Below, piece after piece: positions 17,884 to 26,892 of a stretch of 64,000 bases of DNA. Source of the DNA: Candidatus Zixiibacteriota bacterium (lineage in GTDB: Bacteria; Zixibacteria; MSB-5A5; WJJR01); contig JBFMGX010000004.1 of assembly GCA_040752595.1 (NCBI GenBank), positions 449,808-513,807 on the forward strand, read 5' to 3'. The translations under genes and the position numbers were made by a program. The notes under the pieces were generated by a model, which saw only the letters and a program-made list of their open reading frames with translations, made no database searches and was not told the DNA's origin. Within the stretch, counting starts at the first letter, position 1; each line of letters opens with the position of its first letter.

Positions 17884-18911
17884 GCGAGAACCTCACACAG
17901 CACGGCTCCCGCGGTGGCGATGTCGTCATCATCGACATCGCGGTGCGTGACCGCGCGAATTCGCGTCGCGCCGAATCCCACCAGCAGCACTCCGCGGTTG
18001 GCCAGGCGACACAGCACGTCGTCCGGAGACCATCGGTCGGATTCCAGTTCGATGACGACGATATTGGTCGGCGGCGGGTCGGGAATGACGCGTACACCCG
18101 GGATGTCGTTGATCGCCGCGGCCAATTGGGCGGCGCGACGGTGATCCTCACCCAACCGCGGCAGTTGATGTTCGATCGCCCAGAGTCCCGCGGCGGCCAG
18201 AATGCCGACCTGGCGCATACCGCCGCCGAACATCTTGCGCGTACGGCGCGCCCGCGCAATGAACCCGCGCGCACCGAGAATCAACGATCCGACCGGCGCT
18301 CCCAACCCCTTCGACAGGCAGACCGAGACCGAGTCGAACCCCCGGACCCATTCGGGCAATGGAATTCCCGTGGCCGCGTACGCGTTCCAGATGCGCGCCC
18401 CGTCGAGATGGGTCCTGACGCCGCGTTCCTGCGCCAGCGCCACGATGCGGCGCATGACATCCAGCGGCACTACTGTCCCCCCCGCGCGGTTGTGCGTGTT
18501 CTCGACGGCGATGATCCCGGTGCGAGGGTGATGAATGTTCTCGGGGCGGATCGCCGCGGCGATACGGTCGGGGTCGGGAATCCCACCCGGCGCCGGGATC
18601 GGTCTGACCTGCAAACGCGCCAGCGCCGCCGGAGCGCCCACTTCATACCAATCGATGTGCGACTCATCGTCGCAGATCAACTCATCGCCGGGGGCGGCAT
18701 GGGTGAACAGTGAGACCTCATTGCCCATCGTCCCCGAGGCGACAAACAGCGCCGCCTCCACGCCGAACAGCGCGGCGATCTTCGCCTCCAGCTCCTTGAC
18801 GGTGGGATCATCTTCGAAGACATCATCGCCGACCGGTGCGGCCATCATGGCGGCGCGCATCTCCGGTGTCGGACGGGTGACGGTATCGGAGCGGAGATCG
18901 ATCGTCTTCAT
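17880..18911 (-). CDS. ltaE: Low-specificity threonine aldolase
   Basis: 343 residues starting MKTIDLRSDTVTRPTPEMR, the family signature. GDDVFEDDPTVKELE and ASGTMGNEVSLF follow; the PLP lysine is in SVCLSKGLGAPVGS at about residue 200. The ATG at 18911 has a GGGAG site five bases upstream; an earlier in-frame start would add an unrelated segment. The cytosolic PLP enzyme cleaves threonine or allo-threonine to glycine and acetaldehyde. The aldehyde dehydrogenase about 2.7 kb away could oxidise acetaldehyde, but nothing links the two directly. The stop codon is part of a GTAG repeat. Confidence 0.93.
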   Translation of the reverse strand: MKTIDLRSDTVTRPTPEMRAAMMAAPVGDDVFEDDPTVKELEAKIAALFGVEAALFVASGTMGNEVSLFTHAAPGDELICDDESHIDWYEVGAPAALARLQVRPIPAPGGIPDPDRIAAAIRPENIHHPRTGIIAVENTHNRAGGTVVPLDVMRRIVALAQERGVRTHLDGARIWNAYAATGIPLPEWVRGFDSVSVCLSKGLGAPVGSLILGARGFIARARRTRKMFGGGMRQVGILAAAGLWAIEHQLPRLGEDHRRAAQLAAAINDIPGVRVIPDPPPTNIVVIELESDRWSPDDVLCRLANRGVLLVGFGATRIRAVTHRDVDDDDIATAGAVLCEVLA

Positions 18912-19041
18912 AGGGGCTCCCGGTGCCGAATGTACCAGTATATCATGGATGGGTGGCACGCACAAGCGCGCGGACGCGACTGCCTACGGACAGTCGGGGC
19001 GATCACAAGGATTGCCACTGCCGTTCAATCGCAGCAGGTCG

Positions 19042-19109
19042 GTAGGGGCGAGGCGTTGCCTCGCCCACTTGCCTGCCGGAGAAGGGCGACCCGGCGGGCC
19101 GCCCCGACG
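19042..19109. repeat. GTAG-type palindrome doublet
   Basis: GTAGGGGCGAGGC-GTT-GCCTCGCCC, then a spacer and GGGCGACCC-GGC-GGGCCGCCCC. It lies in the gap between the DUF512 gene end and the threonine aldolase start. A separate CCGCGATC-ACA-GATCGCGG hairpin is at about 19124-19142. Confidence 0.8.
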
Positions 19110-19175
19110 GAGAACCGGCGCGTGGCCGCGATCACAGATCGCGGGCACACATACGGTGCGCGACGATCCCGTCGT

Positions 19176-20507
19176 CTATGTAACCGAGGGGGCCGATTGG
19201 GCCGAGCGGATGGCGGCGATCGAATTCAACACCGTGGCGACGAAGTCGTGCCCGGAGGTCAAGACCGGCAGACCCAGTTGATCCTGCAATTCGGGAATGG
19301 TCTCGTCGTCGAGGAACAGGCCATCGGTGTTCAGGCACTCGGGGGGTACAACGAGCGCATCGACGTCGAGCGTTGCGGCGCGGAACTGCGTGGCGATGTC
19401 GGCGCCGGTGAGCAATCCGGCGACCGTCACCGTGTGCCCCCAGAAATCGTTGTTGACGATCAACGACATCACCTCGAGGTTCTTTACCTTGCGACTGACG
19501 CGCTCGCACAGATCGGCGATGAAGGGGCCGGCCGAATGTCCGGTGGCGAAGCACAGACGCAGCGGTCGGGCGAGTCGGCGCGGGATCTCCTTCTCGCGTT
19601 CGTCGTAGGTGTCCATCAGGCGACGGACCAGGCCGATGCCGTTCTCAATCTGGCAATAGTCGTCGTAGTAGGCGGCCGGGGGGATCGGTGCTTCAGCAAC
19701 CAGGACCATCTCATCGGCGGCATAGATCACGCCTGTGCCGTGGCGTTTGCGCATGCGTGTGTGACGGCGCTCGACTTCATGAAGGATCTTGGTCGCCATT
19801 TCGGGAGTGACCAGCGACAGAGCGGGGAGGTCGTCGCGGTACTTGGTCAGACCGACCGGGACCACGCCGATCGAGAGCACGTTGGGATATAGCGCCAGAA
19901 GATCGTCGAACGAGCGCCAGAGGGTCTTGCCGTCGTTCAGTCCCGGTGTGACGACGATCTGCGTGTGCGTGCGGATGCCGTGGGCATGCAACTCCTGCAA
20001 GAGCGGCAGAATCGGCTCGGCGTCCGGTTTGCGCAGGAAGACGCGACGGACGTCATCATCGGTCGCGTGGGCCGAGACGTAGAGCGGCGACAGCCGCTGC
20101 TCGTAGATCCGGGCGTAGTCGTCGGCGGTCATGTTGGTCAGCGTGACAAAATTGCCGTGGAGGAACGAGAGGCGATAGTCATCGTCCTTGATGTGCAGCG
20201 TGCGGCGGAGGGTCTTCTTGGGCTGCTGGCGGACGAAGCAAAAATCGCAATTGGCCTTGCAGATCCGGATCTTGTCGGGTTCGTACTCGATGCCGAGCTC
20301 GGCGTCGATCGGTTTGCTGAGGCCGATCGTGGTCTCGCTCCCGTCGGCGCGACGGACCGTGAGCTCGACTGTCTCTTCGGCGGCATAGAACCGCGCGTCA
20401 ATCACATCGCGCAGGGGATGGCCGTTGATGGCCACGACTTCGTCGCCGGGAGCCAGCGCGCCCTGCGGAATCGGACCGGGATGATGTAACCGGCGTACAA
20501 TCGGCAT
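19176..20507 (-). CDS. DUF512-family radical-SAM-like protein with N-terminal PDZ
   Basis: 443 residues from ATG 20507. Longer in-frame extension would run into the tRNA-Gly gene, so it was rejected. Residues about 5-50 look like a short PDZ domain (GALAPGDEVVAINGHPLRDV). A CxxxCxxC cluster, ICKANCDFCFV near residue 85, and the TLRRTLHIKDDDYRLSFLHG segment follow. The C-terminal DUF512 part has LCFATGHSAGPFIADL. The family is COG1625, related to radical-SAM/NifB-like proteins that carry an iron-sulfur cluster; the reaction is unknown. It is the gene just downstream of tRNA-Gly(CCC). Confidence 0.88.
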   Translation of the reverse strand: MPIVRRLHHPGPIPQGALAPGDEVVAINGHPLRDVIDARFYAAEETVELTVRRADGSETTIGLSKPIDAELGIEYEPDKIRICKANCDFCFVRQQPKKTLRRTLHIKDDDYRLSFLHGNFVTLTNMTADDYARIYEQRLSPLYVSAHATDDDVRRVFLRKPDAEPILPLLQELHAHGIRTHTQIVVTPGLNDGKTLWRSFDDLLALYPNVLSIGVVPVGLTKYRDDLPALSLVTPEMATKILHEVERRHTRMRKRHGTGVIYAADEMVLVAEAPIPPAAYYDDYCQIENGIGLVRRLMDTYDEREKEIPRRLARPLRLCFATGHSAGPFIADLCERVSRKVKNLEVMSLIVNNDFWGHTVTVAGLLTGADIATQFRAATLDVDALVVPPECLNTDGLFLDDETIPELQDQLGLPVLTSGHDFVATVLNSIAAIRSAQSAPSVT

Positions 20508-20552
20508 GGGGACTTCTATGCGGCTGTCGCGAACAACGGCAATCTGCTCCGC

Positions 20553-20627
20553 TGGAGCGGGCGATGGGGGTCGAACCCACGACGTCAAGCTTGGGAAGCT
20601 TGCATTCTACCGCTGAATTACGCCCGC
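20553..20627 (-). tRNA. tRNA-Gly(CCC)
   Basis: The minus strand folds as a complete cloverleaf. The acceptor arm GCGGGCG pairs with CGCCCGC, with discriminator T and encoded CCA (20555-20553). The D arm includes TTCAGCGGTAGAA. The anticodon stem CAAGC/GCTTG carries loop TTCCCAA, giving anticodon CCC, which reads GGG. The T arm contains GGTTCGACCCC. The length is 75 bases with CCA. Confidence 0.95.
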
Positions 20628-20642
20628 TTCGCGCTGCGGCGT

Positions 20643-20671
20643 AATCTCCACCTCCGGCCGGTGCCGGTCAA
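20643..20671 (-). promoter_or_regulatory. Possible sigma-70-type promoter of tRNA-Gly
   Basis: On the minus strand TTGACC (20671-20666) is spaced 17 bases from GAGATT (20648-20643), which lies about 16 bases before the mature tRNA 5' end. The -35 is good and the -10 weak. Confidence 0.35.
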
Positions 20672-20719
20672 GTGCAAATCCGACGCGATGTCCTGGCATT
20701 CACCGGGCGAGGGAGAGCT

Positions 20720-22018
20720 TCAACCGCGTCTACGGGCACGGACACCGAGTTTGTTCCAGTCGATCTGATCGAGGACTGCCTCATCCACCGGCCCCAAGAT
20801 CGAGAGCGCGACGCGGTCGGGTGTGAAGGCCTCGCGCGCCAGCGCGACCAACTCGGCGGCTCTAACGCCCTCGATGGCCTTCATGGTCGCGCGCGGCGGA
20901 ATCTGGCGCCCCAGATACAATTCGTGTCGTGCCAGGCGATGCATCCGGGCGGACGTCGATTCCAAGCCCAGCAGCAGATTGCCGCGCAGTTGCGATTTGG
21001 CATCGTGCAGCTCGACCGGCGGCACCGTTTGACGCGACAGACGTCCCATCTCGGCCAGGACGAGATTGATCGCCTTGACGACCTGACGGGGATCGCAGGC
21101 AAAGTAAACGGCGAAGAACCCGGTGTCCTGGAATGAATCGTGGAAGGCGGAGATGGTGTAGACCAGCCCGCGTCTTTCCCGCACCGTTTGAAACAGGCGC
21201 GATGACATGCCGCCGCCGAGCACGCTGTTGGTGACCAACGTGGCGTATCGGCGCCGGTCGGCGAACGCCCAGGTCGGCACGCCGATGCAGACATGCGTCT
21301 GCTTGATGTCCCGCGCGTTCACTCCGCGTCGTGGGGCCAGACCATCGGGACTGGCCATCGGTCGGGCCGGGCTTGTGGGGCGGGGCAGGTGAAAGTGCCG
21401 CCGTACCAAGCGGGTGAGATGATCATGTGCCAGGCCGCCGGAGGCGGCGACGACGATGCGATCCGGGCGATAGAACGCCCGCCGGTGTGAACCGAGCGCG
21501 GCCCGCGTCGTCGCGGCGACTGTCTCCAGCGTCCCGGCCACGGGGCGGCCGATCGGATGCCCCGGCCACACCTGCTCGGCAAAGAGATCGTGGATGTGCT
21601 CATGCGCGGTGTCCTGAACGTCCTTGATCTCCTCGGCGATCACTTTGCGCTCCTTGCGAACCTCCGCGGCCGGGAGCCTGGCACGCGTGGCCAGGTCGGC
21701 CAGGACATCGACCGCTTGCGGGAGATTCTCCCCCAGAATCCGGGCATGGTAGCAGGTGTGCTCCCGCGTGGTGAAGGCGTTGAGCATGCCGCCCAGGCGT
21801 TCCAGTGACAGCGCAATCTCCCGCGCAGAACGCGTCTGGGTCCCCTTGAAGACCATGTGTTCGAGGAAATGTGACACACCGGCGACATCCGGCTCCTCGT
21901 GACGCGAACCGACCTCAACCCAGACACCGATCGCAACCGAATCGCGGTCGAGGAGCGTTTCACTGACGATTCGAAGACCGTTTACGAACACGGTCTTTGC
22001 CACACGGCCTTTGGTCAT
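20720..22018 (-). CDS. M16-family zinc peptidase (processing peptidase-like)
   Basis: 432 residues from ATG 22018, seven bases after GAAGG; longer in-frame versions run through a repeat. The inverted zinc motif HFLEH is at about residues 48-52 (VSHFLEHMVFKGT), and the third ligand glutamate is in ERKVIAEEIKDVQDTAHEH. Catalytic and inactive-like halves are both present, as in bacterial M16B proteins and the mitochondrial processing peptidase beta subunit. The gene lies next to pnp, an arrangement also seen in other bacteria (pnp followed by mlpA/ymxG-type peptidase). No signal peptide is visible, so it is probably cytosolic. Confidence 0.92.
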   Translation of the reverse strand: MTKGRVAKTVFVNGLRIVSETLLDRDSVAIGVWVEVGSRHEEPDVAGVSHFLEHMVFKGTQTRSAREIALSLERLGGMLNAFTTREHTCYHARILGENLPQAVDVLADLATRARLPAAEVRKERKVIAEEIKDVQDTAHEHIHDLFAEQVWPGHPIGRPVAGTLETVAATTRAALGSHRRAFYRPDRIVVAASGGLAHDHLTRLVRRHFHLPRPTSPARPMASPDGLAPRRGVNARDIKQTHVCIGVPTWAFADRRRYATLVTNSVLGGGMSSRLFQTVRERRGLVYTISAFHDSFQDTGFFAVYFACDPRQVVKAINLVLAEMGRLSRQTVPPVELHDAKSQLRGNLLLGLESTSARMHRLARHELYLGRQIPPRATMKAIEGVRAAELVALAREAFTPDRVALSILGPVDEAVLDQIDWNKLGVRARRRG

Positions 22019-22048
22019 CTCATCGCCTTCGTCGCAGGTTTGCAGTCT

Positions 22049-22175
22049 TCTCCCCCACCCTTGCACTCCCCCCGTTGACAGGGGGAGTTGGAGGGGGGGC
22101 TTTCTTACCCCCACCCCTTCGACTTCGCTCAGGACAAGCCCGGCCCTCCCCGTCAACGGGGAGGGAACAGGGTTG
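22049..22175. repeat. Composite CCCCGTTGAC/GTCAACGGGG repeat with an embedded second repeat
   Basis: Arms CCCCCGTTGACAGGGGGAG and CCTCCCCGTCAACGGGGAGG flank a segment with CTTCGACTTCGCTCAGGACAAG, which belongs to the GCGAAGCGA-type family. The block fills the gap between pnp and the peptidase gene. Confidence 0.75.
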
Positions 22176-22185
22176 AGCGGAGAGG

Positions 22186-24363
22186 TCAGCCGCGCCGTCT
22201 CTCGGGACGGCGATCGCGTCCGCCGCCGGACGGTCCACGCCGGGGTGGACGGCCATCGCCGGAGCGCTCCGGTTCGACATACCCTTCGGGCTTGGGCAGA
22301 AGCGCCCGCCGCGACAGACGGACCTTGCCCTCAGGGTCGATTTCGATCACTTTGACCTGCACGGTGTCGCCGACCTTTAGAATGTCCTCGACCCGCTCGG
22401 TCCGACCGTGATCGAGCTCGGAGATGTGCACCAGCCCATCGGTCCCGGGGAGAATCTCCACGAACGCCCCGAACGTTGTGATCCGGCGCACCTTGCCTTC
22501 GTAGACCTTGTCCAGTTCCGGCTCCTCGACGAGGGCCATGATCATCCGTTTGGCGGTCTCGGCGGCATTCATGTCCACCGAGGCGACGATCACCGTGCCG
22601 TCGTCACCAATGTCGACCTTCGCGCCGGTCTGCTCGGTGATGCCGCGGATGTGCTTCCCGCCGGGGCCGATCACATCGCCGATGCGGTCGACCTTGATCT
22701 GGAAGATCAGGATGCGCGGCGCATACGGCGACAACTCCGGCCGGGGCCGTTCGAGCGTGGTGGCCATGCGGTCGAGCACGTGCAGCCGCGCCTGGCGCGC
22801 CTTCTCCAGGGCCTCGCGCAGGATTCCGAACGGCAACCCTTCGATCTTGAGGTCCATTTGGAAGGCGGTGATTCCCGTGGCGGTGCCGGTCACTTTGAAG
22901 TCCATGTCGCCGAGGTGATCCTCAACACCGAGGATGTCGGTGAGCACGGCATACCGGTCGCCATCCTTGATCAAGCCCATGGCGATCCCCGCCACCGGTG
23001 TCTTGATCGGCACGCCGGCATCCATGAGCGCCAGCGATCCGGAGCACACCGTGGCCATCGACGAGGAGCCGTTCGATTCGAGCACGTCGGCGACGATGCG
23101 AATCGTGTACGGGAAGATATCCTCATTGGGGATCACCGGCTGGATGGCGCGCTCGGCCAGCGCCCCGTGACCGATCTCGCGCCGTCCCGGTCCGCGGATC
23201 GGACGGACTTCACCCACCGAGTAGGACGGGAAGTTGTAATGCAACATGTAACTCTTCGTTGTGTCGCCCATCAGATTGTCGATGCGCTGCTCGTCGACCT
23301 TGGTCCCCAGCGTGACCACCGCCAACGCCTGTGTCTGGCCGCGCGTGAACAACGCCGACCCGTGGGTTCGCGGCAGGAAGCTGACCTCGGCGCTGATGGC
23401 GCGGATCTCATCCGGACTGCGTCCATCGGCGCGGCGCCCTTCGCGCAGGACCCGCTCCCGCAAGTCCTCGCGCTCAATCTCGCCGAATACCGCGGCAATT
23501 GCCTTCTCGCCATCCGGGAACTGTTCTTTCAGTGCGGCAGTGATCTCCTGCTTGACCAGTGCGAGGGTGTCCTCGCGCGATGTCTTCTCCGTGACCTGGT
23601 TGGCCTCACGGATGCGAGAGGTCGCCCGCTCGCGCACTTGACGGGTCAACTCCGAATCGATCGTCACCGGAGTGAACGGGCGTTTCGGCTTGCTGACTTT
23701 GGCCTTCAACTCGGAGACGGCGCCAATCAGCGTGCGCACTTCGCGCAACCCGAACTCGAGTGCGGCGGTCAACTCGGTCTCCGTAACTTCCTGGCAGCCG
23801 CCTTCGACCATGAGGATATCGTCTGCGGTGCCGGCGATCACCAGGTTCATGTCCGAGCTCTCGAGTTGGGAGTACGTCGGATTGATGACAAACTCCCCGT
23901 CGACCCTTCCGACTCTGGCGCCGGCAATGATATGGTCGAACGGCACGTCCGAGACCGCCAGCGCTGCGGCGGCGGCACAGATGCCGAGAACGTCGGCGTC
24001 GTTCTGCTGATCCGAGGAGAGGACATTGATGAAAATCTGGACCTCGTTGGTGAATCCCTCAGGGAACAATGGGCGGATCGGCCTGTCGATCATGCGTGCC
24101 GAGAGCGTTTCTTTCTCCGAAGGACGCCCCTCCCGTTTGAAGAACCCGCCGGGGATCTTGCCGGCCGCATAGGCCTTCTCCCTGTAGTCGACCTGCAGAG
24201 GGAAGAAGTCACGGTCGGAGATGGCTTCCTTACCGGCCACAATGGCAGCCAAGACGACCGTATCGCCATGGCGTGCCATGACGGCGCCGTTGGCTTGCTT
24301 GGCGACATGTCCGGTCTCGAACGAGAACGGCCGTCCGCCAAAGTCAAACTGTACACGTTCCAT
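22186..24363 (-). CDS. pnp: Polynucleotide phosphorylase
   Basis: 725 residues from ATG 24363 (MERVQFDFGGRPFSFETG); an in-frame GTG 12 bases upstream is also possible. It has two RNase PH-like halves joined by a helical linker. The second half has THGSALFTRGQTQALAVVTLG, FPSYSVGEVRPIRGPGRREIGHG and the active-site DMDFKVTGT aspartates. A KH domain (VIGPGGKHIRGITEQTG at about residue 560) and an S1 domain (VYEGKVRRITTFGAFVEILPG) follow, with an Arg/Gly-rich tail. It is a phosphorolytic 3'-5' exoribonuclease of RNA decay. It follows rpsO as in many bacteria, with a 10-base hairpin in the leader. Confidence 0.97.
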   Translation of the reverse strand: MERVQFDFGGRPFSFETGHVAKQANGAVMARHGDTVVLAAIVAGKEAISDRDFFPLQVDYREKAYAAGKIPGGFFKREGRPSEKETLSARMIDRPIRPLFPEGFTNEVQIFINVLSSDQQNDADVLGICAAAAALAVSDVPFDHIIAGARVGRVDGEFVINPTYSQLESSDMNLVIAGTADDILMVEGGCQEVTETELTAALEFGLREVRTLIGAVSELKAKVSKPKRPFTPVTIDSELTRQVRERATSRIREANQVTEKTSREDTLALVKQEITAALKEQFPDGEKAIAAVFGEIEREDLRERVLREGRRADGRSPDEIRAISAEVSFLPRTHGSALFTRGQTQALAVVTLGTKVDEQRIDNLMGDTTKSYMLHYNFPSYSVGEVRPIRGPGRREIGHGALAERAIQPVIPNEDIFPYTIRIVADVLESNGSSSMATVCSGSLALMDAGVPIKTPVAGIAMGLIKDGDRYAVLTDILGVEDHLGDMDFKVTGTATGITAFQMDLKIEGLPFGILREALEKARQARLHVLDRMATTLERPRPELSPYAPRILIFQIKVDRIGDVIGPGGKHIRGITEQTGAKVDIGDDGTVIVASVDMNAAETAKRMIMALVEEPELDKVYEGKVRRITTFGAFVEILPGTDGLVHISELDHGRTERVEDILKVGDTVQVKVIEIDPEGKVRLSRRALLPKPEGYVEPERSGDGRPPRRGPSGGGRDRRPERRRG

Positions 24364-24377
24364 ACGTGATACCACAC

Positions 24378-24401
24378 CCGTGACCGCTCAGGCGGTCACG
24401 G
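24378..24401 (-). promoter_or_regulatory. Hairpin in the pnp leader
   Basis: The transcript reads CCGTGACCGC-CTGA-GCGGTCACGG, a perfect 10-base stem with a 4-base loop, ending 14 bases before the pnp start. In E. coli a leader stem cut by RNase III allows PNPase to repress its own mRNA. This stem is in the corresponding place, but it has no run of U, so it is not a typical terminator. Function is inference. Confidence 0.55.
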
Positions 24402-24545
24402 CCTTTCTGGGAATCACCGGGAAGGGTATCCCCTCTGCCGTGCAGAGGGACCGTGGGGTGGACGGCTCGCCCCGGGGCCGAGGTGTCTTTGCTGTTCCCA
24501 GGTCCCGCCGCGAGACGATCCCCCGCCCCGCCCGATGGCGCAAGG

Positions 24546-24815
24546 TTACTTGCGCAGGTTGAGATTGTCCAACAACTGCCGGTAGGCGGCGATGTCGCTC
24601 CGGCGCAGGTAGTTCAGCAGCCGGCGACGTTTCCCCACCATCTTCAGCAATCCCCGACGGGACGAGAAGTCCTTCGGGTTCTTCTCCAAATGCTCAGTCA
24701 GCCCGGCGATATGCGACGACAACAAGGCCACCTGCACCTCCGGTGAACCGGTGTCGGTGTCATGCAGCCGGTACGCCGCCACGATCGCCTGGGTCTTCTG
24801 TGTGTCAGCCTGCAC
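24546..24815 (-). CDS. rpsO: 30S ribosomal protein S15
   Basis: 89 residues, the standard S15 length. The signature region [23 protein letters not shown] and the [18 protein letters not shown] helix, which contact 16S rRNA helix 22, are intact. The start is GTG, with AAGGAG about eleven bases upstream. It sits between ribF and pnp in the usual order. Confidence 0.97.
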   Translation of the reverse strand: MQADTQKTQAIVAAYRLHDTDTGSPEVQVALLSSHIAGLTEHLEKNPKDFSSRRGLLKMVGKRRRLLNYLRRSDIAAYRQLLDNLNLRK

Positions 24816-24842
24816 TGGCTTTGGTTCTCCTTTCAGGTAACG

Positions 24843-24894
24843 CAGGAGCCCTGTGCTCCCGCGATCTGTCAGGTGCGCGGGGCACCTGACCTAC
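24843..24894 (-). repeat. GTAG-headed repeat whose TAG is the ribF stop codon
   Basis: On the minus strand: GTAG, a GTCAGGTGC-CCCGC-GCACCTGAC hairpin, a spacer, then GGGAGCACAGGGCTCC. The TAG at 24893-24891 ends ribF. The element fills most of the ribF-rpsO gap and could mark the end of the upstream transcript. Confidence 0.85.
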
Positions 24895-25877
24895 GATTTG
24901 TGTCTATTGGCCCACGCACGAACCGTGCGTTCATCCTCGCTCAATTGCTGCCGCAAGTCCTCCGAGCCGGCGAAGCGGACATCGGGGCGGATGAACTCCG
25001 CCAGCCAGATCATCTCCACGTCCTGCGGCGTGCGCTCGTCTTCGTCCCCTTCCAGCACGTGAACCTCAAGGCGCACCGTTTGTTCCGCGAAGGTTGGGGC
25101 AACGCCATAGTACGCCATTGCCGGACGGGGTATTGGCCGCCCGGTCCAGCCGGCATATATGCCGACCGGGGGAGCCAATTTAACATCAGATAGGGCAAGA
25201 TTCCAAGTAGGATATCCCAGTTGTTTGCCGCGGCCAGCCCCGGCCCTGACAGGTCCACTGGCGGGATACGGGTGGCCCAACAGGCGTACCGCCCGGTCGA
25301 AATCCCCCGCTTCCAGGCATCGCCGAATCACGCTGGAGCTGACCGCTTCGCCCGCCCGGTCGCTGGGCACCATGCCTACAACCTCCACGGGACAGCCGCG
25401 TTCCCGCCCCCAAGCGCGCAAGAACTCCGCATTCCCCTGGCGATCGTGCCCGAAGCCGAAGTCGGCACCGACGACGACGGCGGCGGCCTGAAGGTATCGG
25501 GCCAGCACCGTGTCCGCGAAGTCCCGCGCCGTGGTTTGGGCCAACTGATGGTCAAAACGCAGCATGATGACGCAGTCAGTGCCATAGGCGGCGAACAGGG
25601 CCACTCTCTCATCGGGTTCCGTCAGCAGGTGCGGGGCACGTTCGGGGTGGACGATGGTCTTGGGATGGGGATGGAAACTGAGCGCCACCATCGGGAGATG
25701 CATCTCATCCGCCAACGCTCTCCCGCGTCGCAGAATCGCCTGATGACCGAGGTGGACGCCATCAAATGTCCCAACGCAGGTGACTGTTGTGTCCTGCAGA
25801 TGCGCCGCCGCATCTGCCCCATTATCGAAACACGGCAATGGGTGCCCAAGTCGAGGTGGTGGCAGCAGAGGGTTCAT
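24891..25877 (-). CDS. ribF: Bifunctional riboflavin kinase / FAD synthetase
   Basis: 328 residues. The N-terminal nucleotidyltransferase domain has CVGTFDGVHLGHQAIL near residue 35 and VVGADFGFGHDRQGN. The SSSVIRRCLEAGD segment links to the C-terminal riboflavin kinase domain with GAGRGKQLGYPTWNLA. The enzyme makes FMN and FAD from riboflavin. Its ATG overlaps the truB stop by 4 bases (ATGA), so the two are translationally coupled. Its own stop is inside a GTAG repeat. Confidence 0.95.
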   Translation of the reverse strand: MNPLLPPPRLGHPLPCFDNGADAAAHLQDTTVTCVGTFDGVHLGHQAILRRGRALADEMHLPMVALSFHPHPKTIVHPERAPHLLTEPDERVALFAAYGTDCVIMLRFDHQLAQTTARDFADTVLARYLQAAAVVVGADFGFGHDRQGNAEFLRAWGRERGCPVEVVGMVPSDRAGEAVSSSVIRRCLEAGDFDRAVRLLGHPYPASGPVRAGAGRGKQLGYPTWNLALSDVKLAPPVGIYAGWTGRPIPRPAMAYYGVAPTFAEQTVRLEVHVLEGDEDERTPQDVEMIWLAEFIRPDVRFAGSEDLRQQLSEDERTVRAWANRHKS

Positions 25878-26854
25878 GTGATCGACGGGATGAGTACCCT
25901 TTTGTAGCGGAACAGCATCGCTCCGGGTTCGAGGGCATCGGGCCAGCGGGCACTGTCGAAGAGGGACGATCCCAAGGCGATAATTCGTTCCTCCGAATCA
26001 CACAAGGCGATCGTGTCGCCGTCCGCGAATCGGCCTTGGACAGATTCGATGTCCTCCGGGCGGATCCCCTGCCCGTGAGCCACGCGCTTATATCCTGTCG
26101 CCGTGACGATTATCTCCGGCAGATCAAGAAACTCTTCAACTGGACGCGGCTGCGGCAGAGTCTGTCCTTCTATGGCAAGTCTCTCGATCGTCTCCAGCGT
26201 GAAGGCCCCGCGCACATGGCAGTGGCCAATCTCCTCCCGACGCAGTGCCGTCAGATAACCGCCGCACCCGGCCTTCTCACCCACTGCCGCTGCCAGTGAA
26301 CGGACATACGTTCCGGCCGAGCATCGCACCCGGACTTGCACGTCGGGGGCGACATACGAGAGCAGTTGCAGACTGTAGACATTGATCATTCGTGTCGCCG
26401 ATGGAACCGCCTCTCCCCTGCGGGCAAGTTCATAGCGGCGACGTCCTCCTGATCGAACAGCAGCATATGACGGTATCGTCAATGAGATCGGGCCGACGAA
26501 GCCCAAGAGCAGACTCTCAAGCCGCTGCAAGTCGGGCAGGACCGCATCAGCGACGGGCGTAATGTCTCCGTCGGCGTCGCCGGTGTCGGAGACGGCGCCG
26601 AATCGGATCGTGGCCGCGTATGTCTTCGGCTGCGCCGAGATGTAGGCGGCAACGCGCGTGGCGCTCCCCAGGGTAATCAACAGCAGCCCGGATGCCGCCG
26701 GGTCGAGAGTCCCTGTGTGCCCGATGCGCCGGATGCCGTACAACCGCCGAAGCGCGTCGACGACATCATGGGACGTGATCCCGGACGGTTTGTCGACGGG
26801 AAGGACGCCACTGGGCCCGGCTACTTGCTCCTGCTCGGAGGCACGGATGGCCAT
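25874..26854 (-). CDS. truB: tRNA pseudouridine(55) synthase
   Basis: 326 residues from ATG 26854; a GTG at 26896 that overlaps the nrnA stop by 4 bases is an alternative start. GVLPVDKPSGITSHDVV leads into the catalytic segment GHTGTLDPAASGLLLITLG, with the active-site aspartate in TLDP. KTYAATIRFG, RCSAGTYVRSLAAAVG and a C-terminal PUA-like region follow. It makes pseudouridine 55 in the T loop of tRNAs. Although the frame stays open to 27655, the upstream part is nrnA read in another frame and is not part of this protein. Confidence 0.95.
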   Translation of the reverse strand: MAIRASEQEQVAGPSGVLPVDKPSGITSHDVVDALRRLYGIRRIGHTGTLDPAASGLLLITLGSATRVAAYISAQPKTYAATIRFGAVSDTGDADGDITPVADAVLPDLQRLESLLLGFVGPISLTIPSYAAVRSGGRRRYELARRGEAVPSATRMINVYSLQLLSYVAPDVQVRVRCSAGTYVRSLAAAVGEKAGCGGYLTALRREEIGHCHVRGAFTLETIERLAIEGQTLPQPRPVEEFLDLPEIIVTATGYKRVAHGQGIRPEDIESVQGRFADGDTIALCDSEERIIALGSSLFDSARWPDALEPGAMLFRYKRVLIPSIT

Positions 26855-26892
26855 GGCCGTTTCGCGCCGTTGCGGTGAGAGGATGGTGAGAC

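Noticed and set aside
17645..18274. A 209-codon minus-strand frame overlapping the threonine aldolase end
   Set aside because: It is a shadow of the aldolase in another frame extended through two repeats.
20508..20588. N-terminal extension of the DUF512 gene
   Set aside because: It would start inside the tRNA-Gly gene; the PDZ-like domain begins right after ATG 20507.
22408..24369. A 653-codon plus-strand frame opposite pnp (also 8307-10187 opposite dnaE, 29151-30689 opposite infB, 31448-33019 opposite nusA)
   Set aside because: They are antisense frames kept open by high GC content; the opposite strand codes for complete known proteins and these have no domain or ribosome site.
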